A DNA stretch of 64,000 bases from Arenibacter sp. F20364 (GCF_023015905.1 NZ_JALKBD010000007.1:124001-188000); one strand, 5' to 3'. Numbered from the stretch's first letter, positions 33,878 to 43,531 are shown. Notes: generated by a model not told the origin, from the sequence alone. Numbers and translations: made by a program.

Positions 33878-35644
33878 TTATTTCTTTTCGAAGACCAGAA
33901 TTTCTATACTGTTCTCATTAATCATCTTTAACTCAATTCGCTCATTGGTAATGGAGACAATTTTCCAGTCATCCATTAAAACCTGCATAGCCGTGGCCAA
34001 GCCAAAATTAAGATAGCATTTCAACTCTCCTTCACTATCCCGGATGATTCTCCAAAGTCCTGGATAAGTAGGTCCGGTTTCCCCTGTTGTAACATTAACG
34101 GCAAGTTCTGCCTGGAAAGCAAAGGTAAAAGCGGCATAATTTTGGGTTTCATCATTATCACCCTCCGTATATTTTGCTATCATCCATTCGCCGCCCATCA
34201 TAATATTCCTTATTTCGGCAACATCGTCATCATCGGAATTATTATCACAAACCCTTTCCAAAATAAGTTCATAATTGGAATCCTCAATACTAAATCCTAA
34301 GCGTTTGTCCCTAAGATCGGACAACAACCATTCAAAGCTTACCCCTGGTTCGTCTCCCATGGTAATGGCCATTACCAAACGTCCTTGGGCATTGGTCGTA
34401 ATGGCCCACTCACCTTCGGAAATATTGGATTCGCTGCTCAAGGTAACCACTCCCTCGGCGTGAAAATTAAACTCATATCCCAAAAGTCTGTCAATATCTT
34501 CGTTATTGAGCTTCACTTTTTTAATCACCCAGCTACATTCCTTCAATATTTCCCTCAAAGTATCAGGGGTATTGTCCACAATATCACATGCCTTCTTCAT
34601 TATGATCCTCTCTCCTTCACCGGCATACAATTTAATTTTACCATCTTCGAGGTCATATACAAACCACTCCAGATCAAAATCGGCCAAGGCTTCGAACTCC
34701 AAGTTCAACAACACCCTGTTCTCTCCAATTCTAGTACTCCAAGTTCCCATTAAACTGTTACCGACCCTATCTTTCATTACTACATTTCCGTCTTCGGTAA
34801 AATTCATTACGTAGTCAAAATACTGACCTGTATTGTCTACATTGGCCCTTATTACTTCATTTACCAACCATGGACAGGCAACAAGATATTCTTCCAAACG
34901 CTCTTGGGTAAAGTCATCGTCATAATCATCGTCATAATCATCATCATCGTCCTCATCACATTCACTTTTGGCAGTTTCAATTGCATTGGCCAATTCGGCA
35001 TTATTACTTACGCTAACCTTGGTATCATCATACAACTCCAATGTAATGGGGAAATCAAAACTAAGTAGGTCATCATCACCGCGTTCCGCAAAATAGCGTC
35101 TTAACTGCATATCATTTTCTACGGTTACATTACCGGTTTGCTGCAAATTAATATCAAAGGAGTATACTACTATTGGATAGACAAAATCTATACATTCTAT
35201 ATCATCGTCATCCCCACCTTCAATACATTCCTCGACCTTTTCACGAAGTTGTTCCTTGCTACTAATAGTGATTTCAGTGTAATCCGACAAGGTTATCTGT
35301 ACAGGAAAGATAATTTCCAAGATATCATCATCTACCTCTACCTCATTAAAAATCTGCTTTATCAACTTTAAATCTTCAACAGCATCTATATTAACATCCA
35401 AGCCGTTTACATTTACCACATAAGGAAAATTAATTGCAATACAGCTAGCTCCATCCACTATATTATCATAGGAACCATCTTTGGAGGAGGTTCTTTTTAT
35501 TAATTGTGCCGTACTGGAACTTGCCAATATGGCTTCTTGGCTATCCTCTCCAGGTAATTCTTCAAATTCTTCCTGACAAGAGGTAAAACTTAATGCCACA
35601 AGAAGTAGGCTCGAGAACATTAAATAAGACATAAACTTTTTCAT
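33878..35644 (-). CDS. Large repeat-built lipoprotein
   Basis: 588 residues. Lipobox at LSFTSC (Cys23). The N-terminal part (about 68-225) repeats a unit of the form FPVxLxxYDxTxVxxxxxLxxxV three to four times. An Asp-rich linker (about 228-246) follows, then three repeats of about 105 residues (about 248-352, 362-470, 477-588). Each starts with a (E/D)C-x-W(V/L)I-like strand and contains an F-N-F-x-x-x-G and a G-x-W pattern, as in lipocalin-like folds. It diverges from the ECF sigma gene and shares a 14-base promoter motif with fecR. Probably a surface lipoprotein working with the TonB receptor; ligand unknown. Confidence 0.85.
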   Translation of the reverse strand: MKKFMSYLMFSSLLLVALSFTSCQEEFEELPGEDSQEAILASSSTAQLIKRTSSKDGSYDNIVDGASCIAINFPYVVNVNGLDVNIDAVEDLKLIKQIFNEVEVDDDILEIIFPVQITLSDYTEITISSKEQLREKVEECIEGGDDDDIECIDFVYPIVVYSFDINLQQTGNVTVENDMQLRRYFAERGDDDLLSFDFPITLELYDDTKVSVSNNAELANAIETAKSECDEDDDDDYDDDYDDDFTQERLEEYLVACPWLVNEVIRANVDNTGQYFDYVMNFTEDGNVVMKDRVGNSLMGTWSTRIGENRVLLNLEFEALADFDLEWFVYDLEDGKIKLYAGEGERIIMKKACDIVDNTPDTLREILKECSWVIKKVKLNNEDIDRLLGYEFNFHAEGVVTLSSESNISEGEWAITTNAQGRLVMAITMGDEPGVSFEWLLSDLRDKRLGFSIEDSNYELILERVCDNNSDDDDVAEIRNIMMGGEWMIAKYTEGDNDETQNYAAFTFAFQAELAVNVTTGETGPTYPGLWRIIRDSEGELKCYLNFGLATAMQVLMDDWKIVSITNERIELKMINENSIEILVFEKK

Positions 35645-35676
35645 AATGATTTGGTTTTTATTTGTTCATATATCTC

Positions 35677-35705
35677 TAAAACAACTCACTTTTAAAATAC
35701 CCTAC
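35677..35705 (-). promoter_or_regulatory. ECF-type promoter of the lipoprotein gene
   Basis: Minus strand: GTAGGGTATTTTAA, 6 bases, GTTGTTTTA, 3 bases, ATATAT. The same blocks with the same spacing occur at 36467-36504 before fecR. Probably recognised by the sigma factor encoded at 35759. Confidence 0.7.
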
Positions 35706-35728
35706 CCAATTTTTCATTTTTTTTAAAA

Positions 35729-35736
35729 TATCTTTG
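35729..35736 (+). promoter_or_regulatory. Housekeeping -7 box of the ECF sigma gene
   Basis: TATCTTTG fits the Bacteroidota TAnnTTTG element and lies 22 bases before the start codon. No strong -33 element is visible. It suggests that the sigma gene is expressed from the primary sigma rather than from its own target promoter. Confidence 0.45.
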
Positions 35737-35758
35737 AAAAAATTAAAAACAAGCAGGC

Positions 35759-36271
35759 TTGAAAGCTATCAAAGAAGAACATGTTTGCAAGGACGATGTC
35801 TACGCCTCAATCTTCAGCACTTATTCCAAAACGGTCTTTAACTATATATATTATAAGTTTGGCAATGAAGAAAAAGCGTATGATGTTGTACAGGAAGCAT
35901 TTATAAAATTATGGGAAAACTGTTCCAAGGTTTCTCCGGATAAGGCAAAGTCATATGTATATACCATTGCCAATAATTTATACCTGAATGTGCTAAAGGC
36001 GGAAAAGGTAAGATTAAAATACGCCCCGGATACCAGTGCAGTGGTACATGAGTCCCCAGACTTTATAATGGAAGAACAGGAATATAAAGAGAAATTGGAA
36101 CGGGCATTGTCGGCATTGCCCGAAAACCAACGAACTACCTTTTTATTAAATAGGATCGACGGAAAGAAGTATGCGGAAATAGCGGAAATGGAGGGGGTTA
36201 GCGTAAAAGCAATTGAAAAAAGAATGCACTTGGCCTTAAAAACACTAAGGGAACAGATTGAAGGGATATAA
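35759..36271 (+). CDS. ECF RNA polymerase sigma factor (sigma-70 family)
   Basis: 170 residues. Region 2 (VFNYIYYKFGNEEKAYDVVQEAFIKLWEN) and region 4 (ALSALPENQRTTFLLNRIDGKKYAEIAEMEGVSVKAIEKRMHLAL) are clear. The start is TTG at 35759: the frame is closed by a TAA 15 bases upstream and no ATG occurs before region 2. It is followed by fecR and a TonB receptor gene, the usual arrangement in which FecR holds the sigma factor until the outer-membrane receptor binds its ligand. Confidence 0.9.
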   Translation: MKAIKEEHVCKDDVYASIFSTYSKTVFNYIYYKFGNEEKAYDVVQEAFIKLWENCSKVSPDKAKSYVYTIANNLYLNVLKAEKVRLKYAPDTSAVVHESPDFIMEEQEYKEKLERALSALPENQRTTFLLNRIDGKKYAEIAEMEGVSVKAIEKRMHLALKTLREQIEGI

Positions 36272-36273
36272 AA

Positions 36274-36447
36274 AATAGAATTGAGTACAGAGTATTAAGT
36301 AATGAGCTATATGGCTTTAATGTGGTATGGAATTAAACGAATTAGCGGTTTGGAAACTGTTTTTTCCCTGTTTAAGGTTATTGAGTTTTCGTTCTATGAA
36401 ACAGTTCCAATCCCAATACTCAATACTAATATCTCAATTCTAACAAT
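36274..36447. repeat. Short inverted-repeat unit between sigma and fecR genes
   Basis: Left arm near 36277: TAGAATTGAG, 5 bases, AGTATT, 1 base, AGTA. The right arm, read on the reverse strand and ending near 36442, has the same blocks and spacing. The interior (about 120 bases) contains ATGGAATTAAACGAATTA, encoding MELNELAVWK, which resembles the start of four-helix-bundle proteins. Possibly a collapsed relative of the element at 31943. Confidence 0.4.
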
Positions 36448-36466
36448 AATTATTATTAATTAAAAA

Positions 36467-36504
36467 GTAGGGTATTTTAATTTCTGATTGTTATACCTAT
36501 ATAT
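36467..36504 (+). promoter_or_regulatory. ECF-type promoter of the fecR-TonB receptor operon
   Basis: GTAGGGTATTTTAA (36467-36480), 6 bases, ATTGTTATA (36487-36495), 3 bases, ATATAT. Same blocks and spacing as on the minus strand at 35705-35668, before the lipoprotein gene. The fecR start is at 36518. Confidence 0.7.
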
Positions 36505-36517
36505 AAAGCTAGAAACC

Positions 36518-37426
36518 ATGCAAGAAAATTATTTGGCAAAATGGCTCAACAACGAACTTTCCGAAGAGGAAGTCAAGAAATTTAAGGAGTCCAAGGAATA
36601 CGCCTCGTACAAAAGGTTACGGGATGCCACTGATAATTTGGCAGGTGCGGATTTTGACATGGCAAAAGCTTGGAAAGACCTCAACAATCGCAAAGCTACC
36701 ACTGAGAGCAAAGTCATTAAACTAATTCCGTTTAAAAAATACTTAAGCATTGCTGCGGCAATCGCCTTTATTGTTGTGGGGTCCTTTCTATATTATGGTA
36801 GCCTGAACGAAGAAATTAGCACACAATATGCCGAAAGAGCTGAAATAGTGCTCCCAGATGCTTCGGAGGTTCAATTAAACGCAGACTCCCAAATTTCATA
36901 CAGTAAAAAGAATTGGGATAAAAAACGGGATATAGCGCTAAATGGGGAAGCTTTTTTTAAAGTTGCCAAAGGAAAGCGTTTTACGGTAACCACAGAGAAT
37001 GGAACCGTTACGGTCTTGGGGACACAATTTAATGTAGAAAACAGAAAAGGTTATTTCGAAGTAGCCTGTTATGAAGGATTGGTGAGTGTCTTATACAACA
37101 AAAAGGAAGTTAAACTACCTGCAGGTAATTCTTTGGTAGTCATAAATGGCGAAGTAAAGTCATTGAAAATACCAAACACCAAAGAACCTTCTTGGATAAG
37201 GAACGAAAGTAATTTTAAGAGTATTCCCCTGAAATATGTTTTGGACGAATTTCAGAGACAATTTAATATAGAGGTCTCCACTCAAAATATTGATACCGAT
37301 CAATTATTTACAGGATCCTTTAGCAATACCGACAAGGAATTAGCGTTGCAAAGTATAAGTACTCCTTCTCAGATCAAGTTCAAATTAGAGGGGAATAAAG
37401 TGCTATTCTATGCTGAAACACCATAA
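36518..37426 (+). CDS. FecR-family anti-sigma factor
   Basis: The start at 36518 (MQENYLAKWLNNELSEEEV) is the first ATG; an upstream TTG at 36488 lies inside the promoter motif. 302 residues: a cytoplasmic N-terminal part that contacts sigma, one membrane helix near 75-93 (YLSIAAAIAFIVVGSFLYYG), then the periplasmic FecR domain (RAEIVLPDASEVQLNADSQISY, GEAFFKVAKGKRFTVTTENGTVTVLGTQFNV) and a C-terminal secretin/STN-like segment. It transmits the receptor signal to the ECF sigma factor. Its end overlaps the receptor gene by 17 bases. Confidence 0.9.
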   Translation: MQENYLAKWLNNELSEEEVKKFKESKEYASYKRLRDATDNLAGADFDMAKAWKDLNNRKATTESKVIKLIPFKKYLSIAAAIAFIVVGSFLYYGSLNEEISTQYAERAEIVLPDASEVQLNADSQISYSKKNWDKKRDIALNGEAFFKVAKGKRFTVTTENGTVTVLGTQFNVENRKGYFEVACYEGLVSVLYNKKEVKLPAGNSLVVINGEVKSLKIPNTKEPSWIRNESNFKSIPLKYVLDEFQRQFNIEVSTQNIDTDQLFTGSFSNTDKELALQSISTPSQIKFKLEGNKVLFYAETP

Positions 37427-39968
37427 ATACGTTGTATTTCTTATTGCCCTATATTTATTTCTTGTTCCCTATTCCAATTGGGCACAAGAAAATAGTACGC
37501 AAAAAGCGAATCTAATTAGCTATTTGGAAGAACTGGAGCGGGAATTCAACGTTAAGTTTTCCTTTGTGGATGAAGACTTACAAGGCCAGAAGTTTTCCGT
37601 TCCCAACTCCAAGACACTTCCAGAAATACTTGAGGAACTCCGCGGACAGACCAAACTTAATATAACCAAGCTCAGTGACCGTTATTTTGCCATATCCAAA
37701 AGTAACTTCGTAGATATCTGTGCCAATATTGTGGACAATTTTGAGAACAGTACCATAATGAGTGCTACCGTAGAAGTTTTGGGTAGTAACATATCCCAAA
37801 TCACCGATATTGAAGGACAGTTTTATTTAAAGGAAGTTCCAAGAAATGCCAATATCGCGATAAAACACCTTGGGTTTAAGACCAAATATTTGAGTGCGGA
37901 AGAACTGACTGGCAGTAATCCATGCAAGACTATCCTAATGTCTCCGAACTATCAGCAGCTGGAAGAAGTGGTGGTATATCAATTCCTAACTACGGGTATT
38001 ACCAAAAAACCGGATGCCAGCATTGAACTTAACACGGATAAATTTGGGATTTTACCCGGACTTATAGAACCTGATGTACTACAGACCATACAAGCATTGC
38101 CAGGTATAAAGAGCGTAGATGAAACGGTGTCCGACATTAACGTTAGGGGAGGAACCAATGACCAAAATCTAGTTTTATGGGATGGTATAAAAATGTATCA
38201 CTCAGGACATTTTTTCGGTTTGATTTCAGCCTTTAATCCTTATTTGATAGATTATGTAAACATTACAAAAAATGGCACCAGTGCTCAATATGGCGATGGA
38301 GTTAGCAGTGTTATCAATATTCACACTAGAAATAAAATAACTGATTCGTTCATTGGCGGGGCGGGATTCAACTTATTAAGTGGCGATGTTTATGGACATC
38401 TCCCCATTTCCGAAAAGGTTTCGGTTCAATTTTCGGGTAGACGTTCTACCACCGATTTTATAAATACCCCAACCTACAATAGATTTTTTGACAAGGTATT
38501 CCAAGATAGTGAAGTAAAGGACAATGACAATTCCTCAAATGAGAACATAGAGAGAAACGAAGATTTTTACTTTTACGATTTTACGGGAAAATTGCTCTAT
38601 GATATCAATGACAACCAAAAAATAAGACTGAGTTTTATCAACACCAGCAACCACCTCAAGTATACAGAAAAAACAGAGGACGGCAAAGCTGAGAGTCTAT
38701 TGGAACAAACCAATCTTTCCTTTGGTGGCAGTCTGGAAAGTGTATGGACCCCTAAATGGAGTACCCATTTAAACCTTTACTATACACGTTACAATCTAGA
38801 CTCGGAAAACATTCCTTCGGAATCCCAGCAGCTTTTCCAGAATAACCAAGTTTTGGAAAAAGCACTAAAGCTGAATTCCAATTACAAATTGGACAACAAC
38901 CTTAATTGGCTAAATGGATACCAACTGAACGAAGTTGGTATAACCAACTATACCCAAGTTACCCAACCCGCGTACAAAAGCAATATAAAAGGGGTAATAA
39001 TGACCCATTCCCTGTTTTCCGAGTTGGATTATAGATCGAAAAATGAAAAATTCAATGCCAGGGGCGGACTTAGATTAAATTATATAAAAAACCTCAAGAC
39101 CTTTAAAACTTTTGATGAAGTTATTCTGGAGCCTAGATTAAACCTAAATTATGCCTTGACCGATGGTCTTAAGACCGAGCTGTTAGGTGAATTTAAAAGT
39201 CAGACCACCAACCAAATCATCGATCTGGAACAAAATTTTCTGGGGATTGAAAAAAGGCGATGGACATTATCGGACAACGAAAAATTGCCCATTACAAAAA
39301 GTAAACAAATATCCTTAGGACTAAATTATGACAAAAACACGCTCTATGTAGGCGTGGAAGGATTTTACAAAAAAGTAAACGGAATAAGCACCTCTACCCA
39401 AGGCTTTCAAAACCAAGACCAATTTAGTGGCGAAATCGGCAAGTACGATGTCTCTGGAATAGAATTCTTGATCAACAAAAAAACAGCTACCTATAGCACC
39501 TGGTTTAGCTATGCCTATAACACCAACAATTATACTTTTGAAAACATATCGCCCAACCACTTCCCAAATAATTTGGACATTAGGCACACCATAACCTTTG
39601 CAGGTACCTATACTTATAAGAGTTTTAGAATGGGACTTGGTGCCAACTATCATACGGGAAGGCCCTACACCAAGCCTCAGGAGGGCAACAATGCCATTGT
39701 CCTTAATGTTTTCCCCAACCAAATCAACTACGAGGAACCCAACAGCAGTAGACTACCTGCTTACCTAAGGGCCGACGCCTCCTTTATCTACAATTTCAAA
39801 ATAAGCCAAGGGATAAAATCTTCGGTCGGAGCTTCGGTATTGAATATATTGAACAAAAAGAATATTTTGAACACCTATTACAGAATAAACGACCAAAACG
39901 AAATTGAAACGATTGAAAGGGTTTCCTTGGGCATTACTCCCAACTTCAGCTTCCGAATGAACTTTTAG
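37410..39968 (+). CDS. TonB-dependent outer-membrane receptor with STN signalling domain
   Basis: 852 residues. Signal peptide (1-25, ending NWAQ). An STN-like domain follows at about 30-100 (LEREFNVKFSFVDEDLQGQKFSV, TLPEILEEL), then a CarboxypepD_reg-like/CNA-B strand domain (about 110-190), a plug domain (DVLQTIQALPGIKSVDETVSDINVRGGTNDQNLVLWDG) and a 22-strand-type beta barrel ending in FSFRMNF. It imports an unknown ligand using TonB energy and signals through FecR. No SusD gene follows, so glycan import of the SusCD type is unlikely. Confidence 0.92.
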   Translation: MLKHHKYVVFLIALYLFLVPYSNWAQENSTQKANLISYLEELEREFNVKFSFVDEDLQGQKFSVPNSKTLPEILEELRGQTKLNITKLSDRYFAISKSNFVDICANIVDNFENSTIMSATVEVLGSNISQITDIEGQFYLKEVPRNANIAIKHLGFKTKYLSAEELTGSNPCKTILMSPNYQQLEEVVVYQFLTTGITKKPDASIELNTDKFGILPGLIEPDVLQTIQALPGIKSVDETVSDINVRGGTNDQNLVLWDGIKMYHSGHFFGLISAFNPYLIDYVNITKNGTSAQYGDGVSSVINIHTRNKITDSFIGGAGFNLLSGDVYGHLPISEKVSVQFSGRRSTTDFINTPTYNRFFDKVFQDSEVKDNDNSSNENIERNEDFYFYDFTGKLLYDINDNQKIRLSFINTSNHLKYTEKTEDGKAESLLEQTNLSFGGSLESVWTPKWSTHLNLYYTRYNLDSENIPSESQQLFQNNQVLEKALKLNSNYKLDNNLNWLNGYQLNEVGITNYTQVTQPAYKSNIKGVIMTHSLFSELDYRSKNEKFNARGGLRLNYIKNLKTFKTFDEVILEPRLNLNYALTDGLKTELLGEFKSQTTNQIIDLEQNFLGIEKRRWTLSDNEKLPITKSKQISLGLNYDKNTLYVGVEGFYKKVNGISTSTQGFQNQDQFSGEIGKYDVSGIEFLINKKTATYSTWFSYAYNTNNYTFENISPNHFPNNLDIRHTITFAGTYTYKSFRMGLGANYHTGRPYTKPQEGNNAIVLNVFPNQINYEEPNSSRLPAYLRADASFIYNFKISQGIKSSVGASVLNILNKKNILNTYYRINDQNEIETIERVSLGITPNFSFRMNF

Positions 39969-40042
39969 TGCACCTCTAGCCATTTTTGCCACAAAAGTTT
40001 GTCGAACTCACTTCAAAAAAATATGGCCCTTGGCTATAGCCA

Positions 40043-40083
40043 CAAAAAAACCGGAAGCTTTGGAACCTATCCAAAACTTCCGG
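40043..40083 (-). terminator. Terminator of the HEAT/DUF1080 gene
   Basis: Minus strand: CCGGAAGTTTTGG/CCAAAGCTTCCGG near-perfect stem followed by seven T, 25 bases after the stop codon. Confidence 0.85.
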
Positions 40084-40107
40084 CACATAAATAAATAATC
40101 AATCAAA

Positions 40108-43100
40108 TTATTTGCTCAAATCCTTTATTCTAATATTCCTAAAAGCCAATTCGGCTCCATGGCCCAAGAAACCAATATGACCTGTATTCCTTTCCAGGCC
40201 TGGGTGTTCCTTATGATCGGCTGTCCCGTTCTTGGACGCTTCCTTCCAGTCTCCATCCACAATTACAGTTCCATTTAAGGTAATTTTAATGTGATTCCCC
40301 TTAACGATTACCTCTTGTGAATTCCACTCCCCTACCGGGTTCAGAGCACCTCTTTTGGCTGCAATAATTCCGTATACGGACCCATGGTACTGGTAAGGTT
40401 GTAGATTGGCATATATTTCTGCCGTATCGTCCAAAATCTGCAATTCTTTACCCTCATAGGCGGCATCTCCGTCCAATGGAGCATGGATACCCAAACCATT
40501 ATTGGCGCCAGGTGTCAATTTAAAATCGAATCTAAAAATGAAATCCGAATATTCCTCAGCTGTAAACAAGTTACCATGTCCACCTCTTTTAGGTCGTACC
40601 AACAACTCGTTGTTTTCCATGACATAGTCGGTCTTATTTCCTACCCAATGATCCAAATCCTTTCCATTCAACAGGGATTTAAAACCCTCCTTCTTTTCCT
40701 CTTCCGTCAACTGCTCATCACCGGAACCAATTTCCCTCACATAAATATTCCTAAAGCCCAAATCCTCACCATGCGCCTGCAGTTCAATGGCCTCTTTTGC
40801 AAAAATAGCCTGTTTGCGATCCCAGTAGTTTTCCAAAACTACATTGTCCGTTACCAAAACTCCATTTAAGTGTACGGTAACGCGTTCACCTACCATTTTA
40901 ATTCTAAAGGTATTCCACTCATCAATAGGGTTATCCGCCACTTGTAGCGGCTTGCTCTCATGCTTCTGATTGTTGTACAATCCGCCTGAACCCACTTGGG
41001 CACCAGCATCTACTCTAGCAATGTCCCATATTTGAACCTGGGGCGTACCTCTCAAATAAATACCACTATCCCCGCCATTGGTAATCTTCCAATCAACCAG
41101 CATTTCAAAATCGCCATAATCCTTTATTGTACAGATATTATTATATCCTTCCCCTTTAAATCCAATTACCCCATTCTCTATATACCAATCCTGCATCATC
41201 TGCTCGTTGGCCTTGGCCTGTTCAGCTGCTAATTTTCTGGAGGACATTTTGGAACGCGCAATTGGGTTTTGAACCAAGCCTTCCCATCCTGTAAAGTCCT
41301 TTCCGTTAAAGATGGACACAAAACCTTTATCTGAAGGCATTTTATCCAAAAACTCCTTCACATCAATTTTTATATACTGACTATCGGGACCTGTAAGGTT
41401 GTCCACGCTTCTAGATACTATATCCCTAACTACCGCTCCGCTTAAACCATCTTGTACTCCTGGTGTTGGGAGAGCTATGGCAATAGCTGCATTGGAAGCG
41501 GTGGTCAACAATTCTTGGTCGTTTAAATATTCCGAAACAAAAACCAAGGAAAGAAAAGTTTTTATATTCCTGGCCGCAGAAAGTACCTGCTTCTTTTCCC
41601 CGAGAGTTTTGGCTTCCGGCATTAACTTCCTCACCAAGAGTAATTTCTGATCAGCTGGATAATCCGATTTTCTCACTTTGGCCAAATAGTTCCCAAAAGC
41701 ATTTTTTCTGATTTCACTAGCAGCACTGCCTTGGACCGTTTCAAATAGATAAGGCAAGGCATCGTTGTTTTTCCAATTGGACAAGGCATCCAAAGCTATC
41801 ATTTTTTCATTCCCATTGCCTGTTGCAAGTCTTTGTGACACCAATTCCAAGGCCTCCTTACTGCTCAAGGAGGCCAATACCGGTAGTAATTTGGATTTAT
41901 CGGCAGCACCATTATAAGCCTTATACACAGCATCGGAATACTTGCCATTGCCTTCATTTATAATGTTCACTAGGGCCGTCTGGGCACTACTGATGTTTTC
42001 TTGGCCATCCGTTTTTCCCAATAGATCGATTAAGGTGGGAAAATCCTTTTCGGATGAAATATAAGGCAAAGCCCCATACACCGCACTGGCCACTTTATCA
42101 CTTCCGGCCTCGATATAGGCCACTAGCGTATTAAATTGGTCCGTAGCGTTCCTGGCAGCCAAGACATTTATCAATACTTCCTTGCCGGCCTCATTTGCAT
42201 TGGCAAGTTCACTGGCTAATAATTGACTATCCTTGGCGTCGCACAATCGCAACAATGTTTCTTCTATGGCAGCATACTCTTGGGGGTAGGTAGCCGATTT
42301 TAAACTGTTAAACAAAACAGGCAAGGCCTTATTCTTATCTTGATAGGACAGAGATTTTATACCGGCCTCACGAACCGCAACATCCTTATATGCTACTGCA
42401 TTCAATACAACCTTATCAAAGACTACCGTTTCATCGCTTTTGCTGAGCATTCTTATAATAAGGGGCTTAATTTCTGAGCTCGACTTTTTATACTGCTTGG
42501 CCCAAAGAGCCACTTCATCCGGTGTAAGTTCAGTTCCAGCTGCATCCAACACGGCACCCACATAGTTCTTATTGTCGTTCTTGGATTCCTTTAGCAAGGT
42601 CTTGGTAAAAGAGCCACCCTCATTAGCACTTAAGATATGAATCCCCGCAGAGCGATAGTGCAATTGACCCTCCATCTTGCAATTTTTAAGTAAGGCTTTG
42701 GCCAAAGTATTGCTTAAGGCCTTATTGCCTTCCTTTTGTAATCTATTGCCATAGTGAATAAAGGCAAGTATACTTTTAGTGTCATCCAATTGATAATTGG
42801 AATTCCCAACAGCCTTTTCAAGAACTTCATAAGAACTGGGACTGGCTATTTCTGCCAATGCCATCAAGGCCCTTTGTTGAACACTTTTTGAAGACGAGTT
42901 TACACTAGCTTTCAAAACTTCTTCCGCCGGAGCAAATTGCAAGGCTCCCAAAGCCTCTATAAAAGCAGCTTGTTTATTTACATCCCCAACCTCTGTAGCT
43001 TCTAAAATAGCTAAGGAAGCATCCGTTGTACCTATAGAGATCAAAGCGGCCAATGCAGGCTTAAACAAATCTTTATTGGACAAATATTCAGATAGAACAG

Positions 43101-43509
43101 GAACACTTACGTCTGTTCCACTATAGATCAGACGATCCATTAAAAAGGTCTTTACTTCATTGTTTGATGCGGATTCCAAGGCATTTAGCAGGGCATTTTC
43201 AACTACACTGTTATGAATTGTGGATTGTTGCCCACCACTGTAAATGGCCACACTTTGGATCGCGTATCTCGCTTGGGTGTCATCCCCACTACCAAGCGGT
43301 ACAAGCTTATCGGTAATTTTTAGTATTCCTTCCTGACCTAAATCAATGATCTCCTGCATTAACTGGTCGGAATGCCCAAGATCTTCTGTTGGCAACTGCA
43401 TCAAAATATCGGCCACCTTGGTATCCAAGGTTCTATTGTCCTGAGCGCTAATGACAAGTGTGCCCACAAATAGCATTAGCACACTAATGTTTCTATATAA
43501 TCTATTCAT
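40108..43509 (-). CDS. HEAT-repeat protein with two DUF1080 (3-keto-glycoside hydrolase-like) domains
   Basis: 1133 residues. Signal peptide (1-22, ending ISAQ). Residues about 30-700 are a long array of HEAT-like helical repeats. Then two DUF1080 beta-sandwich domains: first about 723-925 (FVSIFNGKDFTGW, GDSGIYLRGTPQVQIWD), second about 940-1133 (FKSLLNGKDLDHW, ANNGLGIHAPLDGDAAYEGKELQILDD). DUF1080 proteins act on 3-keto sugars made by Gfo/Idh/MocA dehydrogenases, hydrolysing or eliminating the glycosidic bond in the periplasm. A Gfo/Idh gene lies 22 bases upstream. The twin catalytic domains on a HEAT scaffold make this an unusually large member. Confidence 0.88.
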   Translation of the reverse strand: MNRLYRNISVLMLFVGTLVISAQDNRTLDTKVADILMQLPTEDLGHSDQLMQEIIDLGQEGILKITDKLVPLGSGDDTQARYAIQSVAIYSGGQQSTIHNSVVENALLNALESASNNEVKTFLMDRLIYSGTDVSVPVLSEYLSNKDLFKPALAALISIGTTDASLAILEATEVGDVNKQAAFIEALGALQFAPAEEVLKASVNSSSKSVQQRALMALAEIASPSSYEVLEKAVGNSNYQLDDTKSILAFIHYGNRLQKEGNKALSNTLAKALLKNCKMEGQLHYRSAGIHILSANEGGSFTKTLLKESKNDNKNYVGAVLDAAGTELTPDEVALWAKQYKKSSSEIKPLIIRMLSKSDETVVFDKVVLNAVAYKDVAVREAGIKSLSYQDKNKALPVLFNSLKSATYPQEYAAIEETLLRLCDAKDSQLLASELANANEAGKEVLINVLAARNATDQFNTLVAYIEAGSDKVASAVYGALPYISSEKDFPTLIDLLGKTDGQENISSAQTALVNIINEGNGKYSDAVYKAYNGAADKSKLLPVLASLSSKEALELVSQRLATGNGNEKMIALDALSNWKNNDALPYLFETVQGSAASEIRKNAFGNYLAKVRKSDYPADQKLLLVRKLMPEAKTLGEKKQVLSAARNIKTFLSLVFVSEYLNDQELLTTASNAAIAIALPTPGVQDGLSGAVVRDIVSRSVDNLTGPDSQYIKIDVKEFLDKMPSDKGFVSIFNGKDFTGWEGLVQNPIARSKMSSRKLAAEQAKANEQMMQDWYIENGVIGFKGEGYNNICTIKDYGDFEMLVDWKITNGGDSGIYLRGTPQVQIWDIARVDAGAQVGSGGLYNNQKHESKPLQVADNPIDEWNTFRIKMVGERVTVHLNGVLVTDNVVLENYWDRKQAIFAKEAIELQAHGEDLGFRNIYVREIGSGDEQLTEEEKKEGFKSLLNGKDLDHWVGNKTDYVMENNELLVRPKRGGHGNLFTAEEYSDFIFRFDFKLTPGANNGLGIHAPLDGDAAYEGKELQILDDTAEIYANLQPYQYHGSVYGIIAAKRGALNPVGEWNSQEVIVKGNHIKITLNGTVIVDGDWKEASKNGTADHKEHPGLERNTGHIGFLGHGAELAFRNIRIKDLSK

Positions 43510-43531
43510 TTTGTTAATTCTAAGTATTTGG

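Noticed and set aside
34905-34965. Possible microsatellite (ATC/ATA-rich triplets on the plus strand)
   Set aside because: It is the Asp-rich hinge of the lipoprotein read on the other strand; the triplet pattern follows the codons.
37410-39968. SusC-type glycan importer
   Set aside because: No SusD gene follows, and the STN domain with sigma/FecR points to a signalling receptor; the ligand stays open.
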